A DNA stretch of 64,000 bases from Ricinus communis (lineage: Eukaryota; Streptophyta; Magnoliopsida; Malpighiales; Euphorbiaceae): assembly GCF_019578655.1 (NCBI RefSeq), contig NC_063256.1, positions 32,474,342 through 32,538,341 on the forward strand. Direction: 5' to 3'. Positions 34,141-45,936 of the stretch are shown here, piece by piece. The notes beneath the pieces are model-generated. The model saw only the letters and a program-made list of their open reading frames with translations. It was not told where the DNA came from and made no database searches. Each line of letters starts with the position of its first letter. Position 1 is the stretch's first letter. Made by a program: the position numbers and the translations under genes.

Positions 34141-36927
34141 TAATACCAAAAATAAAAAATTTAACTTTATAATCTTTTTAGAATAAGAAAAAATAAAATG
34201 GTTCATACTAAAAAGTGTTTGTTAAAGATAATTACTGTCAATTATATAATAATTAAATTTTATAATATATGTAAATCTTAATTTTTTTAAATAATGTATT
34301 AAATTTATTTATTAATAGCTATACAAGCAATCAGTATAAGTTTCATAAATAATAAATAAATTTATTTAAAGATGAATTTACTAGAGAAAAAGGATTGTCA
34401 TTATCTTAACACTATAAACATTTATAATGATAAATTTAACAATATATATATACATATAATCTTTAACTTTTAGTGAGTCAAATAATTAATATTTATATTA
34501 CATAAGTAAAAAAGTTAATTCCTCTAAAACTGTCAATAATTTATAATACGATGTTGATGTGTTATATTTATTAACTGATGTGGCAGTAAAATATCTTATA
34601 TTATGAGTGACTCGTGATTCATTATTAAAAGTATTAGACTAATATATCCAGAAAAACTAACAGAGTAGAATATGTACTTTGAACTGTAAAAATAAGAATC
34701 TAAAAAATAAAAGAAAAAGGATTCGTTATGTTTCTTTGGTATACATGTGCAATGCTAAAAGTATCTGAATGTCTCTTACGGGGCCGACTCTTGGTTAACT
34801 TTGAGTAAGTTTAGGATGGAGGATAGCTTAGGCATGGCTAAATGGAGACCCAAAAAGACTTGAGCACAAGCACAAAGCACAACTGGGGTTGGCTTCGCTG
34901 GCCAGCAAGTAGACGTTTAAGCTTTCAAAACAGCTACTCTACATGGAAAAGCTGGCCAAGTGTGTGTTCTTTTCTTGCTCTTAACTTCTTCCTCTCTAGT
35001 ATATGTTAGGCAGCCAACTAGAGGTTCATTGACCCAAAGGACATCCTCAAATTTGTACATTTTTATCTATTTCTTTTATTGTTGAAAAGGAGACACAGAT
35101 CCGAAATTTGTAAGTTTATGTTCACAGCTGTATTAAAACTTTAGATTATTTTATCGCCCATAAAAATATTATTCGGCACACTTTAAATTATTATAAATTT
35201 TTAAATAAATAAATAATATGATTGGACATAATTCTAGTGGAACGTCCGCAAATCTATATGATATTAATTCAGCTAAAAATTTTCATTAAAGAATGGAAAT
35301 TTACTAGGTTAAGGCATCAATTTTCTTAGGAGAAATGAAAAGGATGTATATCAACTTTAAGTAAATGTTATTTCTCTTAACAAATCAGTATATTCATTTA
35401 AATTAATCAATTTAATATATTACTATAACATTTTCAATTTTTACTAATGTGGTGCTAATATTACACCCATTATGTTTATATGACACTTTCTTTCTTTCAT
35501 TGTATAAACGCCACGTCAGCAAAATAATGGTATTTTAGCTATACAATGCATTTTACTAATAAGGTAATGTATATATGAATTTATTTTCTAATATCACCTA
35601 CTTAAAATCCAAAAATAAGCCTATTTTTCATATTTTCACCACTTTTTTATTTTTGAAAATACCATTTTTTTTTTATATTTCCCTCAGGGTAAATAATCAT
35701 ATTTTTTTTAATAACTTTTCATGGGTCTTGTTATCATCATAATCATATTGTAAATCAAAGTTGATGAATCCATTACTTTATGAAAATCCTTTTTGGGGAC
35801 AAAACCATCTGAAGTTCAACCCACTTAGATTATGCAGTTCAGGCGGACCCCAGACATGTCGGTGGCACTGGCAGGCCAGATTTGAAGGTTGGGCTTAGCA
35901 TATCCTGAAGGATTAAGTGCCAAGTTGACTATAAAACAGTTGGGCTTACCCTTTATGACTAACAATGTGGAACACCACATGAGTTTGATTTCTGCATTTA
36001 TATTTTACTTTTGTAAATCCACCGACACCAATAAATTATATCAAATTTGTAGCCTCACATTCTAATAATGTAATTACCACTCCCAACCACCATCCACAGC
36101 TCACAAGAAACCAGTGCCACAAAGTCAAGTTATATGGTCATCACATTGAACCTATTTGTCTTGAATAATGTTTGTCATTTTCCATGCATATTAACTATTA
36201 CAATTCTGATTTATGTCTGAGCTTAATTAACAAGTAAATTTAGATAATTAATATGTATCAATCATGCAATGTTAAAATATAAAATATTCTCATTACATGT
36301 ATCATTTTCTTATTTATTACAGTATATATATATATATATATATATGTTATACATAAAAATTTCTCTAAATCTAATTTTATTTAGAATCATGATAAAAGTA
36401 AATTTTGAGTTAAATTTTTTAAGTAAATTTATATTTAAATTTTAAATTTAATATTAATAATATATATTATTTATTTTATCAGTTTAGTACATACGTGTGA
36501 ATTATTCACGGTATGCTTAAAATTTCAAACTCGAAGTGACAACTAAACCTGAGGATGTGGCAGTTGTCAGACCTAATCCAATGCCTTCCAACACGAGCTA
36601 ACTACTGTGTACCACTTGGGTATGTGTATATTATTCTTTGCAGGTATGTACTTTCCTAAAATAAATTTATTATGATATTTGCAGATTATCACTGTACAAA
36701 AGAAGAAAGAAAGAAGAACATACAAGTAATGAGAATTTAACTTTTCTATTGCATCTTCTTAATGGGTTACAAGTTACAACTATATAAAGAAAAGGAACAA
36801 TTAATCACCATACAGATAGTTATTTGAACTTTATGCAAAAAATAGAATAGAAAAATTTATAGTTGCATACAATTATTAAGAATACACTGTAGATAAAACT
36901 TTTTATATGTATTGTACAAAATGTTAC
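34141..36927. other. Spacer downstream of the PME gene, no gene seen
   Basis: Mostly AT-rich. Three patches of more balanced composition (about 34770-35000, 35800-36150 and 36500-36620) show no usable reading frame and no RNA-gene signature that I can recognise. An (AT)n tract lies near 36325-36345. The PME 3' untranslated region is expected just below 36928. Confidence 0.45.
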
Positions 36928-39900
36928 TTAAACTGATAGCCCAGCTAAAAATGCCACTCCAGTAGATGGCAACCATGATGATCCATAAATAAACTCTGCT
37001 ACTGTGAACTTGCTTGCTTCAACAGTTGATGTGATGACTCTATACCCTGGCCATTTTACCCGTTGCCCGACCGCCCCTCCCGGCCCGTAATTCATGTACT
37101 CACCATAGTATAGTGTATCAAGTGCAAATGTTGTATTCCATTCCAACCATCCTCTTGGATGAATGTGATCGCCCATGTAGGTTAACATGTACACAACTCT
37201 TGAGTACAGTTTCCATGGACGGCCTAGATAGGTCGGGAAGCTCCCTTTCGCTGCCTCGAGATCCGACTGGGCGAGAATCCTACAGGCATGGATTGAAATG
37301 CCTGTGTTTTGGTTAGGGTCCTTGCGGTTTTGGGCAGTGATGGTGTTCTTCTGTAAGGGCATAGGTTTACGAGCATAAATGCTGCAGTTCTGAAACACAA
37401 CAGCTGCATTGCCAAATATGAAATCGACAGTTCCGTATATGTCGCATTCGCGGAAGAATTGGCGATTGGAATGTACATAGAGAGTGTCTTGGTATCCTAC
37501 GACACTGCAGTTATAGACTACTGCATGGTCTGCCCCAACTCGAAGAGCCACTGCTTGGTGCTTGGCTGGACCAGCCCAGTTCACAAATGTTATGCCACGA
37601 GCAATAAAACCAGCTCCAGTTGCAGCTGTCAAGTATCATACTCACTCATCAGCAAACTTACAATAAAGAAAAATTTATATTTTTCAAGAATAATTTACAC
37701 CATCTAACTACTACATATTCTTATACCAAATCATGAGATTTATTCATATTATATAGCAGTGTTCAGAAAATGAATTAAGAAAAAAAAAAATAGAAAAGTC
37801 ACACACACATATCTATCGACTTAATATATAAATAAAAATTTACATATGAAATGAATAAAAAAAATTTAATAATAATAAAAAAAAGTACTTAAGTAAAGAG
37901 CAGTAGCTGCGGGAGAATCAAGTATCACAGTGATTGATCAGCAAACTTATATCAAACGAAAATGAATTAAGAAGAGAAGGAAAATATTAAAAAAAAAAAA
38001 AGTGTAAAAGATAAGAGTAGTAGCTTTCAATTATGTGAGTAAGCAGTGGCTGTTGACTACTGCCAAGTTGTATAAGGTATTATTAGTCATGTGAGGGATA
38101 TGACCCACCTCCAATAATGTGATTCTCTTTTTCTCCTCAGATTATAGCCATCAATTGAATATGGGGCGATAGTAGCCAATCACATTAGAAGAGAGAAGTG
38201 TTCTATGATATATTTGGCAATAAGTGCATAATTTGCAGTCACAGTGTTACGCAGGGAATGAGAACATTTTAGATGCCTCCAGCAAACCCACAATCGTTGA
38301 ACTAAAATATGTAAATTCTGTCTATTAAAATTATAGATAGATATATAACTAATTAATAATATTAAATATCATCAAACTAAATTAATGAACTGTGGTGTAG
38401 TAAATGAAATCAAAAAACTTAAGAAATAAATAAAATAAAATAAAAATATAAAAAGGGAAGAGGATGGCAGGCCACATGCAACTAGTTTCAAGCATGGTCA
38501 TGATATGGTCCACATTATTAAGAGCTAAAAAAATGATAAGACAGTAATTACCGCTGGTAAATAATAATAAAGAGAGAATTTTCTTTATTTCTTACCAAAT
38601 GATGCAGTGTGGAATGTGGTCATGTTATCAGCGACGCTTTTCCCTCCTGAAATGACGGTTTTGCCCTTGCCATCTCCAATGAACATCAAATTTTGCTTTT
38701 TCCTCCCCACTTTCAAGTTGGATTCTTCGTACCTGCAACATTATATTGGACTTTCTTTTTCTTATTCTTTTTCCTAATAAAAGTTTTGCTTTAAAAGCTA
38801 TGCAAAGAAAGAATATACCAACTGAAATAAGACAGCTATTTCTTTTCAACAGAAAGAAAAATAGTAATACCCTTTTTACATACTTAATAGCTAAGTTATA
38901 ATTTTATAATAAAATATTACCACATTTAGAAAAATAAAAAGATAACATTAATTAGCCACATTCATATTAGATTTAATTTATCTTTTATTTATTAAATGTG
39001 AAGAAAATAAATGGTTAAAATAGACTTAAACTTAAGATTGTTTTAATTCTCATAAACAACATTTTTTATCAAAATATAGAAATTCAGACCAATAGAACGG
39101 TTCCACTTAACTCCTTTTTAATATATTTAAGTCTTAATATATTAGTAATTTTTTTAAAAGAGAAAAATAAAAATAATAATAATTATATGTTGACAACCAA
39201 TGCCCAACATTCTTAACGACCTTTACGTGAATGTTAAACACTCCCATCATTTTGATTCCATGATTGCTCTAAAGAAGTCAATTAAAACACTCGCCATTTC
39301 GATTGAAAAATAATTTCCACTTACTTCAGGGGTATTTATGTCATTTAGTGAAAATTAATAATAAAAAGTTATAAACCTTTCAGTCACTTGTGTAGCAGTG
39401 TGTTTGGGATTTTACCTTCCTGCCCTCACGTAAATAATCGTTCGCCGGTTACTTTTCTCCGGCGCTTTTTTAATTGCTTCCGCGATTGTCTTGTATGTAC
39501 CGTTTCCATCCTGCGAGACAATAATATCGGCCTGTATCGCCGATATCGGCATAGTCAGCAGCTTTCTTTCTCTCCTCCCTAGCCAACTCGGAAATCCCTC
39601 CGCATTTTGCTTCGATGTATCGGCATCCATCAGTCTACGCCGATTCTGTATCGGCACGCCCGAAAAGTCATCACTGTCGCTCGCGGAGAAAATCGCCAAA
39701 CAGTTACTAACTAGCTCGGACAAATCCCTCAACTTGGCAGCCATCTGATCCTTCACTGATCCACTCAACTCCTCAAACCCCTCCATACACGTGTCGTGAT
39801 TAGTGAGCGCAGCGCTGAGCCACGTGACCACATCCTGATTAGAGCCGATTGGCTGCGGCAGTCCATTTGTAGCTCCTGACGACGGAGCAACAGCGGAGAG

Positions 39901-40407
39901 AGAGCGCGAAAGCGCGTCGACAGAGTCGTCAAGGAGTTCGAGGCAGTCATCGAATGCTGACCGTACGCGTGTGTCCATCTGGAGATATGAGATGGTTGAT
40001 GAAAGGTAGAGAGCTTTAGTGAAGTGCTGCAGCGTCATGTTGAAGGAAATGTGGACAAGGTCTTGCTCGCTAGCCGTTAAAGAACCCGGGAAATCCAGTA
40101 ACGAGTTGACACAGAGAGCCGGAAAGCGAGTCTTGCCACATGTTTTCGAAATAGCCTGCGTGGGTTTACGGGCGACGAGCGGGCTCGGTTTGCCCGAAGC
40201 ACGGGTCCGCAGCCCGATCAATAATGTGGCGGAAACCGCCGAGGCAATGATCAATGCCAAAGAAAAGAAAGAAAGGAGAATTATCTTCTTCCTGTGTGGG
40301 CGTTGCGGCGGCATGGCGTGCTGCGATTGGTGATCATCAAGACCCGTAGAGGGTCCTGCTCCTCCTTGATCCGACGGACCAAGCCTGCCATAGTCGAGCG
40401 GCTTCAT
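36928..40407 (-). CDS. Type II pectin methylesterase with PMEI pro-region, 608 aa, three exons
   Basis: Exons on the minus strand are 40407-39416, 38732-38596 and 37625-36928. The introns have GT-AG ends and matching phases (2 and 1), giving 608 residues. After a cytosolic start (MKPLDYGRLGPSDQGG) comes one hydrophobic segment (about 41-65), then the PMEI-type pro-domain (about 82-241, paired cysteines). Two basic subtilase-processing sites follow, RRLM (257-260) and RKLL (281-284), and then the pectinesterase domain to the C-terminus. Active-site residues are all present: Q400 in HQAVALR, Q422 and D423 in GYQDTLY, D444 in VDFIFGN, and R512 and W514 in LGRPWK. The mature enzyme removes methyl groups from cell-wall homogalacturonan. 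The N-terminus resembles the Arabidopsis PME34/PME61-type group, an impression only. No break is seen. Confidence 0.94.
37626..38595 (-). other. Second intron of the PME gene with a local duplication
   Basis: The intron is 970 bases, bounded by donor TTTG|GTAAGAA and acceptor TTGACAG|CTGCAA. A segment just inside the acceptor (37629-37665, plus strand TCAAGTATCA...ATCAGCAAACTTA) recurs, imperfectly, at 37913-37950. The second copy carries its own CAG next to a CTGC-like word, so it could act as a weak alternative acceptor. Long A-runs also occur here. Confidence 0.55.
38733..39415 (-). other. First intron of the PME gene
   Basis: The intron is 683 bases, with donor GGAAG|GTAAAA and acceptor TTGCAG|GTACGAA. 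It is AT-rich, with nothing else recognised inside. Confidence 0.8.
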
Positions 40408-41110
40408 TTGACTGTCGGTGAGTAGTGCTGTAGTATATATATAAAAACAATAACTTTGTCTAGATAGAAATGCAAAGTTATTTTAATAAACTAAATAGAG
40501 CTGGAGCTCTCTGTTTCTGTGTCTCTGCGTGAGTGAGTGAAGTGTGTGTGTGTATATATATATAGAGAGAGAGTTGGGTTTATTTATTTGTGTAGTAATG
40601 GAAAGAGAGAGTTGGGTTTATATATAAATACAATGGGGGAAAATGGTGTGTGTGTGGGGTTGAGGATGAGAAAGAGGTGTAATAGAGGTGGGTGTGAAGT
40701 CTATATCGGGAGGAGCTTTCAATAGCTGGCTTCTATTACCATTACCACTACCACTTCCACTACTTCTACTTCTACTAATGCTCCCGCTGCTGTCTTTTTT
40801 TTTTTAATGTGTGAGATAAGATAGAAAGATAGACAGAGAGATAAGAGAGAGTATGTGCTTATGCATGTGTTTTGTGGATCTTTCTTTTCTTTGCTTTTTT
40901 TGGTTTTGTTGCTTGTTTTTCTTTCTTCCATGTTCTTTTTTTTTTCTTTTTTTTTTTATTATTTGATCGTTTCTTTTCTCTTTTTTTATTTTATTTTATT
41001 TTATTTTTTTATGTATAGAAAATTTTTGTTGCATAATTTGGAAATCAATATATATTTTAAATTATATAACGAGAATATATATATTATTCATCTAACCTTA
41101 GAGTAACAAT
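40408..41110 (-). promoter_or_regulatory. Upstream region of the PME gene
   Basis: Contains short simple repeats: GT and AT runs with GAGAGA near 40545-40575, a second AGAGAG/TATATA cluster near 40600-40630, and a long T-rich/CT-rich tract at 40870-41010. A TATATATAAAA word lies at 40435-40447, only about 30-40 bases before the start codon and so probably within the leader. No gene is seen. Confidence 0.45.
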
Positions 41111-41111
41111 C

Positions 41112-41295
41112 TATGGTGGTAGTCTAGTGGTAAGATGAATTTCTATTATGGTAAAGGGTCTCGATTCAATTTTTAGAGTATGGTTTTTTGAGATATTTAT
41201 ACCTCTATAAAAAATTGCTCCGGTCATGCATTGGTTGGATTTTTTTCATTTGACTCTAAAATTAGTGCTACCAGCAGCGATGATTTTAAAAAATT
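41112..41295 (+). mobile_element. Possible tRNA-derived SINE remnant
   Basis: TGGTGGTAGTCTAGTGGTAAGATG resembles a tRNA-type A box (core TAGTCTAGTGG). GGGTCTCGATTCAA about 35 bases further resembles a B box. The spacing and the following non-tRNA sequence suit a plant SINE head of the Au type. No clear poly-T/A tail or target duplication is seen. Confidence 0.45.
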
Positions 41296-44200
41296 TAATT
41301 AGTACAAGTAAAAAAATTTAATATAAATTAAAAAAAAATAAAAAATTCTTGTCATATGAAAATAAAAAAATATTAATAAAAATTAAGAATAAAAATCAGA
41401 AATAAATTTATAAATAATTGAGAATTAAGAATAATTATAAATATCAATAAGATAAAAATAAAAATAAAATAAATCTAAACAGAAACTAAGAAATTAAAAT
41501 ATAATTTTAAATATAGAGCCACCGTTGGCTCCAAATAGAATTGTCGTTGCGGTAACGGGCTTGGCCTCTATCTCAAGCTTAGTTATGGCTATACAAATAT
41601 TTTACAGTAAAAAAGAGCTCGTATAATTATACTTCGCAAGAGTTGCTATCACAAGTCGCTTTTTTTTTATCTTCTATTATTAAAAAATTACCGTAGATTA
41701 GAATATAATGTAATGAAAGGAACCAAGAAGAAAAGGAAAAAAATAAGAGGAGATATAAAGTGGGAGTTGATGCTTTTTCTAAATGGTTTCTCCTGGAGTA
41801 ATTATGCTTTATATGCTTAGATCCTTCTACGGTTTTCTAATTTAAAAAAATGTTAAAAATGGTGAACTTTGTTATATGCATGGAATCGAATTCATATGCT
41901 ACAAAAGTAAGACACTTTCTTATTTGTGGAATGGAATCTAATAAATAATATATTAGGCTCTAGAATAACATATATATATTAAACATCAGATGACTATATT
42001 AATTATTTATTTAATACTACTAAGCATGTAATACTAATCTATCAATCATCAATTTACTACTTCTGAAGAAATTGTACATTTTGGAGTATGTACATATTTT
42101 CCTAAACATTCAATCATTAATTTATACATACAAATCACTAGGAGAAACAAACACTCAACCACCAAATTAATGTTCTAATGGTTTTTTTTTTTTGTTTTTT
42201 TTTTTTAGTTTATCTAGAGTGAACCCCTCCCAATCCTCAAATGAACTCCACATTTTGAGTAGTTGAGTGGACACAATAAAAGCAAACTTTTACAATAAAT
42301 GATTTGCACCATGTTATAATAAGAATAAGAAATATAGTTACTAAAACAACTTTTATTAATCTAAAAGATTATGTTAATAAAAGTTTGGCAGTTGGGTTCT
42401 TTCTTTCTTTTCCATGTTGGAGACTCATATTTAAGTTATCCTTAAGATTGCCATTGTATCTTTTAGATTGTGGGAATAATAAAGATTTAAGCCTAAAGGA
42501 ATGCAAGTGACTAGGTCCCCACTTCTGTAACAATTATTATATAATCAAATAATGTAATACCTAATTGTTTTTAATTGGTGGGTGATCTTGTGCTATTTTG
42601 GTTTAGTACTTGTTGTACTACAATTGGAATTTTGAATTTTGACCCTATGTGCATATTTGTGTAAAACACATTGGTGACAACAACCATATTATGGAGCCAA
42701 TCTTATTTAGTTTCTAAATGAAGACTTTTCTCTTAATTTCATAAAATGATACAAGATTTGTGATTCCATCACTTATATAGAATAAATGGAGCCACTAACT
42801 CAACTTTGTTTGAACTAAGGGGTTTTGAAAGTGATGGGTTTAATTAGAATTTGTGAATAATAAGATTAATAAACTTTGAAGATTTTATTACTCAGATTAA
42901 ACATAGATAATTTAAAATTTTAAAAAATATTATAATAATTTATCATCTATTGAATATGGTAAATTTTATTTTTCAGGAGTTTTATGAGATTTTTCACCTA
43001 AAAACCCTAAATTTAAATAGCATTTTGATTTTCTTAAGGTCTTTGCTGATATGGAGCTAATGTATTAAATTTATTTTATTTTATTTCAGAGAATATTATT
43101 TTGTCGTAAGTTAGTCAGCTAATAAAACAAAGGCAGCAGAGACAACTGTGATGCCCTTTCCATGAGTAACGTATTGTTTGACCCAAACCAGTGGATATCA
43201 ATGAACATGTTTTACTCTTGTTCTTTCCCCAGTAATATTTTATATCATAATATTATTATTTGATGGAATAGTTTTTCGATTAATATAGAAAGATTTCTAT
43301 AGGAATCAGACCAATATTAAAGTCCATACATTTACTATATGTTTGCCCCTAAAACGGCACCGTAACCTCTATATTATCTTAAAGTATCCTCCCTTCCCTT
43401 TTTCTTTTTCTTTTTTCTTCTTTTCTTTACAGTTTCTTATTATTGCGGACGGGTGATTTTTTTTTTTAGATCTGTGATGATTATTTTTTTTATGTTTTAT
43501 ATTATTTCATTTGATTTATTAAATATATATTTTTAAATTTATTCTTTTTTTCTTTCTTGTTTATTATTATGATATTTTAAATCTTCTTTCGTAAAAGTTT
43601 TTATTCTCTTATAAAGGTTAGTGCAATACTTTTTATGAAATCTAAATTTATATATATAAATTCATAAAATTTAATAAATATAAAATAGTAATAGTGAAAA
43701 TATCTTTTTTATTAATGTTGTTGCAATCAATTTATTAAAAATTAAAGAGTCAATTAATTATTTATTGTATAAGCTATACAGACCCTGTTGGTGTGATTAT
43801 AAAATATAAATATGCACAATTTTTTATTATTTAAATGAAAATTTTGTTTTTGATTATACTTTTTCTAAATTTTTTATCATTGACTAAGTTGTATTTTTAT
43901 TTTTAAAAAAGAAATATAGGCCTAATGTTTTAAAAAAAAGAAGTCGAATCTTAGTGCTTCTATTAGATTTTGACCAATACTTTTAAAATTTTAAAAGTAA
44001 ATCCGACCATAAAAAGTAGGTGAATTTAAAAAAATTTAAAATTAGAAACTTTTCAAAATATTTTAAAATTAATAAAAAGATTCATTTTTATTGTGTAAAT
44101 TATTCTTAAAAATATTATTTTTCTATTTTTTTAAATTTACAGTCCAGTTGCTTTTCAGATTTTTTATCCGAAAACAACTAAAAGAAAATTAAAATCCACC

Positions 44201-44763
44201 AAAACAGTAAATTTGAAAAAAAGAATTAAAAAATCATATTCTTAATATTTTAACATAATAAATACAAAAAATATATAATTTGATTAGAATTTTTTATTAA
44301 AATTAAATAGAAATATAATATAAATTAAAATTTTGATTAAAATTAAATAAAAGCATATAGATGTGGTGTTAATATAGAATTATCAACCCGATTTTTCTAG
44401 AAAATGACTCATATCTTTTTTCTTTTTCAATTTTAATGCTTCTCTTTCTTTAATATTTAATCTGTTTATACTTCATAAATTTCTATCTCAATTCTTATCT
44501 CTCTTTTGTTTTATTCTTCTTCCTCATTTTCTTCAACTCCTTCATTTTATTGTAAAATAATTTTTTTAAATATTTTGATAATGAGAAAGAAAAAAAAAAA
44601 ACCTTTGATGATATACTGTTTTAATATAAATTTAACTATTTATCAAAAATAAAGTTACCATTTTAAAAGTTACCATTATAAATGGTACTTTGTTGATAAG
44701 GAAATCAACGGCACTGAAAAATGTCTTGCATGAAGTGCATGTCATTATTGCATCTTCAACTAA
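41296..44763. other. Long AT-rich spacer, no gene seen
   Basis: No reading frame with a recognisable domain, no paired LTRs and no clear inverted repeats. T-rich runs occur near 42182-42210 and 43440-43560. Confidence 0.45.
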
Positions 44764-44955
44764 TACTACAAGAAATTAACAAAACGGTGACGGATGTTAT
44801 TGATGTAGTAGTGATGGAATTAATATTATTAAAATTTAGTAATGGAATATCAATGATAGACACATTTGGTGGCTAAAACATTGGTATATTTATGGTACTA
44901 ACTTTAGTGATAGAGTAAAGATGGATTAGCAATGATTTTTAGGGACGGAATAAAA

Positions 44956-45027
44956 TTTAATTTGGCCACTGACTTTATTATTTTGGTTCAATTTAATTTG
45001 GCCACTGACTTTATTATTTTGGTTCAA
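44956..45027 (+). repeat. Exact tandem duplication of 36 bp
   Basis: TTTAATTTGGCCACTGACTT and the 16 bases after it (44956-44991) are repeated without any difference at 44992-45027. Perfect identity in an otherwise worn element suggests a recent slippage or duplication event, or an assembly artefact. Confidence 0.9.
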
Positions 45028-45349
45028 TTTAGCTATTTTAATCTAAATTTTTTTATATTTATTTCAAATTAATTCTATTTTTTATAATAATTAAAGAGTG
45101 AGTTACACACTCTCTGAAAAGAGAGATGATATGATAGAATGAAAAATAAAAAAAAATATTAATTTTTATATTAAATTATTTAAATAAAAAATATGTATTG
45201 ATATTTAAATAAAACACAATAATTATACGAGTGATCATCTAATTATGCATCTAATTTCAATTTTATCACTTAATTTTTAATTTATTTTATGAAAGTCGCT
45301 TAATTTTAATTTAGGTTGTATAATGATCACTTTAGTTTGGATTTTAATT

Positions 45350-45640
45350 TGTTTCATTTCTCCATCAGCATCAAATTCAGAGTATTTGATCTTACCTATT
45401 CTTCATCTTTATTATGTTCTTCACTTTGTTTAGCACCCTTAATTTGTTTCTTTTCTCCATTAGTATCAAATTCAGGATATTTGATCTTACTTTCCTACTC
45501 ATCATTTTCTTCATCTTTATTATGTTCTTCATTTTGCTTAGCACCCTCATTTAGGACTGTTTTGCCTTTATTACTGCCACATAAAATATTTTTCTCAATA
45601 TCTATATCAACAGACTTTTCAAAAAGTAAATCACCCCATT
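45350..45640 (-). pseudogene. MuDR-like transposase N-terminal scraps, left arm
   Basis: On the minus strand an open but interrupted frame reads LNEGAKQNEEHNKDEENDE-stop-ESKIKYPEFDTNGEKKQIK. A second, duplicated GAKQSEEHNKDEE unit follows. The acidic stretch followed by YPEFD...D resembles the N-terminus of plant MuDR-type transposases before the DUF4216/MULE core. It is too short and broken to be certain. Confidence 0.35.
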
Positions 45641-45742
45641 AGTTGATAAAGACTATAATGTGCAAGATGAGTGTGATTCACTTTTGAGAAGTTTGTCGAC
45701 ATACATATTGAGAGATATATTTTAGATAATAGCAGTAAACGT

Positions 45743-45936
45743 TGAAAAAATTTGATTCAATTCATTCATTCATAATAATAAATATCTTAGGTAGAAGGAC
45801 TTATATAGATTTTTATTTATAAGACTCCAAGTTTAATACAAATTAGGAACCTAAAGAATAGGAACATATAAGAAAGGAGATAAATACAAGAGATATATAC
45901 TATTTAGGAGACAAATAATAAATCAAATCTTCTACA
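45743..45936 (-). repeat. 3' LTR of the Copia element, 194 bp
   Basis: Plus orientation TGAAAAAATTTGATTC to TCTTCTACA, followed by the polypurine tract complement TTCCCCCTCAAG. Confidence 0.88.

Noticed and set aside
34770..35000. Possible gene or small RNA in a GC-richer patch
   Set aside because: No open frame, no tRNA boxes and no known plant microRNA sequence that I can recognise.
37113..37707. Plus-strand frames over PME exon 3
   Set aside because: They are shadows of the PME coding strand; the minus-strand reading has all the catalytic motifs.
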